Both the position numbers and the translations under genes were made by a program. A DNA stretch of 7,448 nt from an uncultured Deferribacteraceae bacterium. GTDB lineage: Bacteria; Chrysiogenota; Deferribacteres; Deferribacterales; Mucispirillaceae. Location: NCBI GenBank assembly GCA_947039055.1, contig CAMQYB010000088.1:1-7448 (forward strand), given 5' to 3'. Under the pieces are notes generated by a model. It made no database searches. It was not told where the DNA came from and saw nothing but the letters and a program-made list of their open reading frames with translations. Shown here piece by piece: positions 1 through 5,332 of this stretch; position 1 is the first letter of the stretch; each line of letters opens with the position of its first letter.

Positions 1-50
1 TAATAATTTAATAAAAAATCACTTAATATTTTTTAAATATTCAACAACAT

Positions 51-272
51 CTATTCGGTTATATTATCACGTTTAACTATATCAATGAGAGATAGTTTCT
101 GATTTTTATCATCAATTTCTGTGCTACTTTTAGCACTATTATCTGTTGTTATATCAGCACCACTTTCACCTGTTTTAGCTTTCTTTTTATCGCAACCGAT
201 AATCATTATAGTTAATAGTACGCATAAAATAATAATCAAACTTTTCCAGATTTCATCACCTTGTAATTGCAT
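51..272 (-). CDS. Small putative lipoprotein, start uncertain
   Basis: This encodes a 73-residue protein of unknown function. It has a hydrophobic stretch at about residues 12-26 ending in the lipobox I-I-G-C, so Cys27 is the likely lipidated residue. A short, charged, low-complexity tail follows (K-K-K, then many D, S, T and K). Asp follows the cysteine; in E. coli this residue keeps lipoproteins in the inner membrane, so inner-membrane anchoring is inferred. It lies 30 bp after the ankyrin gene and is probably co-transcribed with it. The ATG at 272 gives an n-region (MQLQGDEIWK) with no net positive charge, which is unusual for a lipoprotein. A better Shine-Dalgarno sequence lies inside the frame (255-261), so the true start may be further in, or the 5' end may carry a one-base change. 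It is real as a lipoprotein-like ORF; no family is recognised. Confidence 0.6.
   Translation of the reverse strand: MQLQGDEIWKSLIIILCVLLTIMIIGCDKKKAKTGESGADITTDNSAKSSTEIDDKNQKLSLIDIVKRDNITE
255..261 (-). promoter_or_regulatory. Strong internal Shine-Dalgarno AGGTGAT that questions the lipoprotein start
   Basis: On the minus strand the sequence AGGTGAT matches the 3' end of 16S rRNA over seven bases. It lies inside the 73-residue ORF, downstream of the ATG at 272. Seven bases after its AGG, in frame, comes ATC (251-249), which would start a protein beginning MWKSLIII with the lipobox Cys at residue 20, the same position as in the three large lipoproteins. An ATG at 256-254 overlaps the motif but is out of frame and stops after six codons. 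Initiation at ATC would be rare, so this is a flag rather than a firm start. Confidence 0.35.
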
Positions 273-302
273 ATAATCTTTTATAAGTTACTTAACTCTA
301 TC

Positions 303-1139
303 TTAATAATTAAGTGTGATTTCACGATCAACATCTATACTTTTATTAGTAACTTCTATAAGGTGCATAATCTCTAAATGTCTATGTATACTTGCCCAGT
401 ATAATGCACTCTTATTATTATTATCAACAATCTTTACATCAGCACCGTTATCAATAAGAAACTTTGATACTGTTAAATTATCGTAATGAGCAGCATACAT
501 TAATACCGTTCTACCATGACGATCTATAGCATTAACATCGCCACCACTTTTAATAAAATTAACTTTTTCATCTAAATATTCTTCTACCGTTTTTGGATAA
601 TCAAAACCTCTAACATCAATCGCCAACCATATCTTGAACCGTTGAAGTATCGATGCTGGAAAGCGTACCCACATATCCCACTTAATTTTATCTATATCCA
701 TATTGTCTTGTAATAAATTGCCGTAACCTAAAAGATAATCATCTTGAGTTTTATTTATATAAGGACTATATTTGCTGTAACGCCAGTGATCGTTAGGTTC
801 TATATCTATGTAAGGCATTGTACCTATATCTAAAATCTTTTCCGTTTCTGTATCTGAAAGTATTATGTATGTTCTAGAACCACCAACATTATGTCTAAAC
901 GGATATACTGTTTTTACTGTGTATCTCTCGTTATGTGAACGATCAATATATATCATAGCCATATCAATATCTTTTATACTGTAAACATAGTAAACGGTAT
1001 ATAACACTCTGCCTATAAATATTATAATTATCAACGTTACTGCGATCTTGATATATTTAGAAGTTAAGCACTTTATTTTATTCAAATTTATTGCCACTCT
1101 GTTCATGAGCTTCTGTTGCGTCGATGCTTTTTGATACAT
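303..1139 (-). CDS. Membrane-anchored ankyrin-repeat protein
   Basis: This encodes a 278-residue protein. Residues 1-29 are basic (several Lys). Residues about 30-54 form one strongly hydrophobic segment (run of I/V/L/F), and a region of no recognised family follows at about 55-195. The C-terminus holds two ankyrin repeats: about 199-238 (G-G-D-V-N-A-x-D-x-x-G-R-T-x-L-M-Y-A-A, then F-L-I-D-N-G-A-D-V) and a weaker one at about 239-262 (N-K-S-A-L-Y-W-A-S, then L-E-I-M-H-L-I-E). Ankyrin repeats bind proteins; the partner is unknown. By the positive-inside rule the N-terminus is cytoplasmic and the ankyrin part faces the periplasm (inference). The ATG at 1139 overlaps the preceding gene by 62 bp and has AAGG eight bases upstream. 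The ATG at residue 12 would shorten the overlap to 29 bp, but its AGAAG is only three bases away. It is probably the second gene of a three-gene operon. Confidence 0.8.
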   Translation of the reverse strand: MYQKASTQQKLMNRVAINLNKIKCLTSKYIKIAVTLIIIIFIGRVLYTVYYVYSIKDIDMAMIYIDRSHNERYTVKTVYPFRHNVGGSRTYIILSDTETEKILDIGTMPYIDIEPNDHWRYSKYSPYINKTQDDYLLGYGNLLQDNMDIDKIKWDMWVRFPASILQRFKIWLAIDVRGFDYPKTVEEYLDEKVNFIKSGGDVNAIDRHGRTVLMYAAHYDNLTVSKFLIDNGADVKIVDNNNKSALYWASIHRHLEIMHLIEVTNKSIDVDREITLNY

Positions 1140-2046
1140 ATCCTAAACCTTGTTTGCTGAATATAAGGTTGTTTTCTACTATTTGAAAAGTTTCTGTAAT
1201 CAAGAAATAGTTCCAACCTCTTATTGCTAATTTTTTAGTTTTACCAGCCTCTAAAGTATTGATAGTAACTTCTTCTAATGCTGTGAAATTTAAACCGATT
1301 ATCGCTGTTAGAAAATCTAAAATTGTTACGTTTAATAATATCTTTTGCTTTCTCTCTAACGCTAATCTAAATAAACCCTTTCGTTCATAAACTATGCTAT
1401 CAATTGAATTATAAGAACAAGATTTCTCTTTGAAAAAAGTCTTCTGCACAAAACCCCTTTCGTAAAATTTTATAGTTGATAATGCGTAAAACCAATTATA
1501 TAAAATTGTTGAACATAGAAATAAAAATGCTCCAAGTTCAATATTATAATGTATTGGTCTTAATTGTATAAATATTAAATCATATCCTAAAAAACCGATA
1601 CCAACTAGTGCGATAATAGTTTTTATAGATACATAAATAAAGCGTCCTTTTATAACCTCTTTTATATCGCCAAACACAGCGTGTGAAGATTTAAATATAT
1701 CTTTTTTTACATCTTTTTTGATCTCTTCTTTATCCGTATCATCACTAACTTTATAGATTGTTTGATAACCTTTTGGTGGTTTCTCATGATAACTAACTTT
1801 GACATTATTGTTTGTTGAATGATCTTCTTTGGTAAGCAAAATGCTTCTGCCTTCATGCTTATTATCAACCTTAGTTTCTTCTTCTTGATTAATAGGATTG
1901 ATATTATTTTGATTAGGTGGATAATCTTGTTCTGCCTGTTTTTTTACTCGTGCAACTTTGATCATATTATATATCATCACTAGAAAAACTACGATTATAA
2001 AAATGATAACCGTTGGTTGTTTAAGATAATTGATTAACTGTTCCAT
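1078..2046 (-). CDS. Multi-spanning membrane protein, possible PH-like domain
   Basis: This encodes a 322-residue protein of no family that I recognise with certainty. An N-terminal transmembrane helix (about 11-28) is followed by a polar, Asn/Lys/Glu-rich linker (about 30-130). Two further hydrophobic segments (about 137-160 and 167-190) form a hairpin, and a soluble domain (about 191-322) follows. The part reading I-K-F-Y-E-R-G-F-V, then Y-N-S-I-D-S-I-V-Y, resembles the first strands of bacterial PH-like domains found after paired transmembrane helices; this is a pattern impression, not a search result. Three segments would put the termini on opposite sides of the inner membrane. The start ATG has GGGGGA and AGAG just upstream. 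It is the first gene of the probable operon with the ankyrin protein and the small lipoprotein, with a TATAAT box about 50 bp upstream. Confidence 0.75.
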   Translation of the reverse strand: MEQLINYLKQPTVIIFIIVVFLVMIYNMIKVARVKKQAEQDYPPNQNNINPINQEEETKVDNKHEGRSILLTKEDHSTNNNVKVSYHEKPPKGYQTIYKVSDDTDKEEIKKDVKKDIFKSSHAVFGDIKEVIKGRFIYVSIKTIIALVGIGFLGYDLIFIQLRPIHYNIELGAFLFLCSTILYNWFYALSTIKFYERGFVQKTFFKEKSCSYNSIDSIVYERKGLFRLALERKQKILLNVTILDFLTAIIGLNFTALEEVTINTLEAGKTKKLAIRGWNYFLITETFQIVENNLIFSKQGLGYVSKSIDATEAHEQSGNKFE

Positions 2047-2097
2047 TCTCTATCCCCCGTATATCTATCTGAATAAATACTATTAAATACTCTATAT

Positions 2098-2103
2098 ATT
2101 ATA
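2098..2103 (-). promoter_or_regulatory. Candidate -10 box for the 322-residue membrane protein operon
   Basis: The minus strand has a perfect TATAAT here, 51 bases upstream of the ATG at 2046, which would give a leader of about 45 nt. No good -35 element lies at 16-18 bp; the nearest match, TTGCAA, is 20 bp away. The region is very AT-rich, so chance matches are likely. It is the only promoter candidate between the upstream terminator (2153-2177) and the gene. Confidence 0.35.
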
Positions 2104-2152
2104 GTAGATACAAAATTGATTTTTTGCAATCATAATCATAGATTGTAACAAT

Positions 2153-2177
2153 AAAAAAACCACCTATTAGGTGGTTT
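2153..2177 (-). terminator. Rho-independent terminator of the 407-residue lipoprotein gene
   Basis: A perfect 9-bp stem (AAACCACCT with AGGTGGTTT) with a 3-nt loop is followed on the minus strand by a run of seven T. It lies 37 bp after the stop codon at 2214. The reverse direction lacks a good T-run, so it serves minus-strand transcription. Its core CCACCTATTAGGTGG is shared, with small changes, by the terminators at 3506-3531 and 5281-5309. Confidence 0.85.
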
Positions 2178-2213
2178 GATTTATACATAATTTATACAAT
2201 TTATAATATTATA

Positions 2214-3437
2214 TTATTTTGCTGTTACGTTAAACTTAATTGTTTGAGTTTTTGAGATTGCTTTATTATTGGTAATAGTAATCACAGTATCTGTAATCTC
2301 TGCAACTCCTGTTATAAGACAATTTTTAGAAATCCTAATAGCTGTAACGCCATCTGCAACTGTACATACATAATCTGATGAATTGATATTTTTTATACGT
2401 TGACTTGAACCATCTATCGTTTCTGTTGTTTGTAATTGATTAGTTTCACCAATCTTAACAGTATCTCCATCTGTTCCTGATATCGCAAAACTATTAAATA
2501 TAGGAGCTGGGATTGACTTGGCTTCTGCTGTGTCTGAATGAATTCCATATGTTCCAGTTATTATTACAGACGTGCTACTATCAGACTTTGCCGTAACTAA
2601 ACCTTTATTCGTTATATTCTCTACTGTTGCAATTTTTGGATCAGCAGAAACCCATGTTGTAAGATTTGTTACATCAATTGATCCCACTGGTTTATAATAC
2701 GCCGTTGCTATAAGTTGTTTAGTTAATCCATTCCCTAATGTGATATCTGCTGGTTCGACCAGTAGTGATGAGTATTTTGAACTCTCCTCTAAAGCCGTAA
2801 CAGTTGCCGTATTTGATTTTGCACTAAACGACGCAGTTATATTTGTTTTAGCTGTTTTTGATGTTGCAGCAACTAAACCTTTATTAGCTATATTATCAAC
2901 TGTCATTGTTGTTGTGCCTGTTGGTACTGTCCAATCTGCAACAGTCGTAATATCAACTTTTTTATCATTCGTGGCATCAACTCCATCTGAATATGTCGCC
3001 GTTGCTTTAAGTTGCTTATTAGTCTTGTTAGCTATGATTGTAAAATCATTTGGCGTTATTTCAACACTCTCAACTGTTAAATTTGATACGGCAATTGATT
3101 TATTATCCATAGTCGCAAAATATGCGGCAGTGATTTTCGCTTTAGCACCTAATTTGTTAGATGATAAAATATTATTCGTTAATGTGAAATCAGCCTCTAC
3201 GCTTGGAGCAGTTGGAATAATTGTCCACCTTGGCTCAGTTGTAAGAGTTTTGTTTAACGCTGGATTTTCATAAACACCCTTAGCTGTAAGCTCTGTTGGT
3301 ACTCCTTTATATATAGCTGGCATATTAATAGTCATGCTTATTGGAGGGATTACTGGTTCAGTAGCGTTATCATCTCCACAAGCTAATAATGATACAGTTG
3401 ACAAAAGTCCGATTAATAATAATTTGATAAATTGCAT
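2214..3437 (-). CDS. Ig-like (BIG2-type) domain surface lipoprotein, 407 aa
   Basis: This protein has a type II signal peptide with lipobox L-L-A-C (Cys20), followed by four Ig-like modules: about 33-121, 122-216, 220-308 and 313-407. Modules 2 and 3 show the BIG2 pattern of opening I-T-P-x-D or V-E-P-A-D, then Q-L-x-A-T-A-x-Y, D-x-T, a Trp, and N-K-G-L-V-x-A. Such domains form beta-sandwich stalks in bacterial adhesins and surface proteins, so an envelope or adhesive role is inferred; no ligand site is visible. The last module holds the only cysteines of the mature protein besides Cys20 (C358 and C373), probably a disulfide. It matches module 4 of the 633-residue paralogue around Q-L-Q-T-T-E-x-I-D-G. 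The start fits the signal peptide. Its Shine-Dalgarno (GAGAG) is weaker than the AGGAG of its paralogues. It has its own terminator. Confidence 0.9.
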   Translation of the reverse strand: MQFIKLLLIGLLSTVSLLACGDDNATEPVIPPISMTINMPAIYKGVPTELTAKGVYENPALNKTLTTEPRWTIIPTAPSVEADFTLTNNILSSNKLGAKAKITAAYFATMDNKSIAVSNLTVESVEITPNDFTIIANKTNKQLKATATYSDGVDATNDKKVDITTVADWTVPTGTTTMTVDNIANKGLVAATSKTAKTNITASFSAKSNTATVTALEESSKYSSLLVEPADITLGNGLTKQLIATAYYKPVGSIDVTNLTTWVSADPKIATVENITNKGLVTAKSDSSTSVIITGTYGIHSDTAEAKSIPAPIFNSFAISGTDGDTVKIGETNQLQTTETIDGSSQRIKNINSSDYVCTVADGVTAIRISKNCLITGVAEITDTVITITNNKAISKTQTIKFNVTAK

Positions 3438-3454
3438 ACTCTGTTATCTCTCTT

Positions 3455-3497
3455 CAATAGTTTTTTGTTTTATTAACATAACATATTTACTATATAT
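3455..3497 (-). repeat. Conserved leader block, copy A (matches 5231-5273)
   Basis: Counted by hand, 39 of 43 bases upstream of the 407-residue gene are identical, without gaps, to 5231-5273 upstream of the 545-residue gene. The coding parts next to these blocks are far less alike outside the signal peptide. The block lies between the Shine-Dalgarno and the preceding terminator and includes the candidate -10 region. The region before the 633-residue gene does not share it clearly. Confidence 0.75.
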
Positions 3498-3508
3498 TAT
3501 ATCGTAAA
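3480..3508 (-). promoter_or_regulatory. Candidate promoter of the 407-residue lipoprotein gene
   Basis: By alignment with the better promoter before the 545-residue gene, TTTACG (3503-3508) could be the -35 box and TATGTT (3480-3485) the -10 box, 17 bp apart. The -35 box overlaps the T-run of the preceding terminator. A TATAAT at 3496-3501 is an alternative -10 box but has no matching -35 element. Confidence 0.3.
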
Positions 3509-3531
3509 AAAAAGCCACTTATTAGGTGGCT
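3506..3531 (-). terminator. Rho-independent terminator of the 545-residue lipoprotein gene
   Basis: On the minus strand AGCCAC pairs with GTGGCT around a 7-nt loop, followed by eight T. It lies 43 bp after the stop codon at 3575 and just upstream of the 407-residue gene. It shares the CCAC-TATTA-GTGG core of its neighbours but has one mismatch near the loop. Confidence 0.8.
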
Positions 3532-3574
3532 AATTTTATAATATTATTTAAAACTTAATTACTTAACTCTTGAT

Positions 3575-5212
3575 CTACGGTGTAGCTTTGTAAACTGGTT
3601 TGATCGTAATATTACCCGATGTGTTCGGTATATCAAGATCAACTGTATATGTGATTTTAACTACTGTTTCTAACATATCGATCGCTGTGCCTGTTTTAAG
3701 GTTATCGCATGTAGTTCCACCAACTAAAACCACTCCTGTGCCTTCGCCCTCTATTGTACACGTGTAATTAGTAAGAACTCCTTTTTGAAGATTACCGATA
3801 TCATGTTTTTCCATAATTATTAATTCAATCTTTTCACTAGGTTTTGTTAATAAATTATCTGCTGGAGCTACAACAGTAAATGATTGTATAGCCGTTGTAA
3901 CTTCCTCGTATTTTGGCGTTATCACAACCGTTTGTGCTTCAATAAGTGGTTGTAATGTGTTTGTAACCTCAATAGTCGTTTGTAGACTTTCAGTTTTTGT
4001 ACCAGTTTTTAATTTGTCACAAGTTGTTTCTCCATCTATAAGTACAATACCTGTGCCTGTGCCTTTAATAGTACATGTGTATAATCTGCTCTCAGCTGAG
4101 GTTGGTGAACCGATTTCAACCGTTGTCTCTCTAATCTTTAGAACAAATTCTCTATTACCTACTGATGGCATTGTCGCAGGTGTTTCAACTGTAAATGCTG
4201 TGATACGATCATATGGAGCACTCGCTGTGATAGTGGCTGAACTCGTAAAGCCACCAGGATAACTCACCGTGATAGTAGTCGTACCATCGATACCAACTAT
4301 CGTTAATAATCCCTTGTCTGCAAGAGTGTCGTCTGTTCCATTCGTGTTACTTATCGTTGCCACACTCTCAAGCTTTGAACTCCAATCTAAATCCACATCA
4401 TTAGTTAGATTAACTGCTGAAAAAGTAATGTTATCTTTTATAGAAAAATATGCCAGAGCTGAAAGCTGTATCACTGTGCCATTTTGGAGTGTTATATTGG
4501 GTTGAACACCAATGATCTTAATCTCCTTTATATTTTGATCTATAGATGAAATACTTGTGTTATCTAATAAAACAGCTGTACCCGAAGTTAGTTCAGCAGT
4601 TGCAGTTATATTGTCCACCACTTTACTTACAGTAACGAAACCTTTTGTAGCAGCATCATTACTAATACTTATATCAGCATGAGTATCCATTGTCCATACT
4701 ACATCATTTGTAGCATCTATTTTTGTAGATCCAAATACAGCAACTGCATTAAGTTGAAAAAACACTGGTTTAGGTTTATATATTGCGATATATGGACTCT
4801 TTGGAGATACATATAATGATTTTAAAGGTGTTTTTGAAGCTACAATTATATATTCAGCCTTTAGGTTTTCTGAACCGATTTTAGCTTTTGCCGTAATAGT
4901 TCCTTTTGCATCTGCACTTGTGACTTTTAACGTAGTTGTGCCATCAGCAGTAACTTCTCCCATTACAACGTCTTTATTAATCCCTGTTATTTCCCATGTT
5001 GCAGATTTAACAGTGTTTCCGTTTTTATCTATAGCTCTTATTTTAATTGTTACATTCTGAAAAAGCTCTGGAGGAAGTTTATTTGTAATCCCTACAATTG
5101 CAAGGGGTGGAGCTAATACTTTTTTATCAGGTGTATTTATTCCGTTTGGCTCACAAGCAAGTAACACACCTACTGATAAAAGTCCGATTAATAATAGTCT
5201 CATTAATTTCAT
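3575..5212 (-). CDS. Ig-like (BIG2-type) domain surface lipoprotein, 545 aa
   Basis: This lipoprotein has lipobox L-L-A-C (Cys20) and five Ig-like modules: about 34-126, 130-222, 228-331, 336-437 and 440-545. Module 1 is almost identical to module 1 of the 633-residue paralogue, with residues 46-113 the same. Modules 2 and 3 also align with that protein and keep the K-G-F-V or K-G-L-L motif. Modules 4 and 5 are a tandem duplication. Each has Y-T-C-T-I, G-T-G, a second Cys in T-T-C-D-x-L-K-T-G-T, and ends in an I-T/I-K-P beta strand (C380/C398 and C485/C502). These are the only cysteines after Cys20, which suggests one disulfide per module. A role as a surface stalk or adhesin is inferred from the fold. 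AGGAG lies 11 bases before the ATG, as in the 633-residue gene. It has its own terminator and a candidate promoter at 5256-5283. Confidence 0.9.
   Translation of the reverse strand: MKLMRLLLIGLLSVGVLLACEPNGINTPDKKVLAPPLAIVGITNKLPPELFQNVTIKIRAIDKNGNTVKSATWEITGINKDVVMGEVTADGTTTLKVTSADAKGTITAKAKIGSENLKAEYIIVASKTPLKSLYVSPKSPYIAIYKPKPVFFQLNAVAVFGSTKIDATNDVVWTMDTHADISISNDAATKGFVTVSKVVDNITATAELTSGTAVLLDNTSISSIDQNIKEIKIIGVQPNITLQNGTVIQLSALAYFSIKDNITFSAVNLTNDVDLDWSSKLESVATISNTNGTDDTLADKGLLTIVGIDGTTTITVSYPGGFTSSATITASAPYDRITAFTVETPATMPSVGNREFVLKIRETTVEIGSPTSAESRLYTCTIKGTGTGIVLIDGETTCDKLKTGTKTESLQTTIEVTNTLQPLIEAQTVVITPKYEEVTTAIQSFTVVAPADNLLTKPSEKIELIIMEKHDIGNLQKGVLTNYTCTIEGEGTGVVLVGGTTCDNLKTGTAIDMLETVVKITYTVDLDIPNTSGNITIKPVYKATP
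3578..3895 (-). repeat. Duplicated Cys-pair domain, copy 2 (residues 440-545)
   Basis: This encodes the last domain of the 545-residue lipoprotein. It matches the previous domain (3902-4207) in protein and recognisably in DNA, especially around Y-T-C-T-I, G-T-G and T-T-C-D-x-L-K-T-G-T. The copies have diverged clearly, so the duplication is not recent. Confidence 0.75.
3902..4207 (-). repeat. Duplicated Cys-pair domain, copy 1 (residues 336-437)
   Basis: This is the partner of 3578-3895. Its cysteines C380 and C398 are 18 residues apart, against 17 in the other copy (C485 and C502). The next residues, D-K-L-K-T-G-T and D-N-L-K-T-G-T, are almost the same in both copies. Confidence 0.75.
4878..5065 (-). 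repeat. 188-bp exact repeat, copy in the 545-residue gene
   Basis: This stretch is identical base for base to 6900-7087 (offset 2022), by direct reading. It encodes residues 50-112 of both lipoproteins, the core of Ig module 1. On the side towards the start codon the match continues at about 87 percent (19 differences in 147 bp, no gaps). On the other side similarity drops sharply. Confidence 0.95.
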
Positions 5213-5230
5213 ACTCTATTATTCTCCTTT

Positions 5231-5273
5231 TAATAGTTTTTTATTTTATTAACGTAATATATTTACTATATAT
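5231..5273 (-). repeat. Conserved leader block, copy B (matches 3455-3497)
   Basis: This is the second copy of the upstream block, 39 of 43 bases identical. It lies just upstream of AGGAG (5224-5228) and includes the -10 box of the candidate promoter. Conservation of non-coding DNA suggests a shared transcription or leader signal, or recent common origin. Confidence 0.75.
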
Positions 5274-5283
5274 GTTATGTAAA
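5256..5283 (-). promoter_or_regulatory. Candidate promoter of the 545-residue lipoprotein gene
   Basis: On the minus strand TTTACA (5278-5283, five of six to the sigma-70 -35 consensus) and TATATT (5256-5261, five of six to the -10 consensus) are 16 bp apart. Transcription would begin near 5249, giving a leader of about 36 nt. The -35 box overlaps the T-run of the terminator at 5281-5309, so terminator and next promoter are packed back to back. Confidence 0.45.
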
Positions 5284-5309
5284 AAATAGCCACTTATTAA
5301 GTGGCTATT
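5281..5309 (-). terminator. Rho-independent terminator of the 633-residue lipoprotein gene
   Basis: A perfect stem of about 11 bp (core ATAGCCACTT with AAGTGGCTAT) closes a 3-nt loop and runs into six T on the minus strand. It lies 23 bp after the stop codon at 5333. It is the strongest of the three homologous terminators. Confidence 0.85.
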
Positions 5310-5332
5310 CTATAAAATGTTTTTAAACTTTA

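Noticed and set aside
12..41. AT-only inverted repeat (AATATTT-TTT-AAATATT) followed by a short T-run after the small lipoprotein gene
   Set aside because: The stem has no GC pair and the T-run is separated from it by several bases, so it is too weak to call a terminator in such AT-rich DNA.
2180..2208. Three loose copies of a TTTATA-type unit after the 407-residue gene
   Set aside because: The copies are short, irregular and in very AT-rich sequence, so chance is likely.
2740..3273. Plus-strand open frame of 177 residues
   Set aside because: It is antisense to the 407-residue lipoprotein with the same skewed composition; apparent hydrophobicity comes from the complementary codons.
3957..4505. 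Two plus-strand open frames of 101 and 78 residues
   Set aside because: Both are shadows of the 545-residue lipoprotein gene with no independent support.
5098..5289. Plus-strand open frame of 63 residues with a hydrophobic end
   Set aside because: It crosses the signal-peptide region, leader and terminator of minus-strand genes; the hydrophobic part is translated AT-rich leader DNA.
2157..5309. The three similar palindromes as a dispersed mobile palindromic element
   Set aside because: Each sits at the same place after a paralogous gene and has a T-run on the minus strand, so co-duplicated terminators explain them better.
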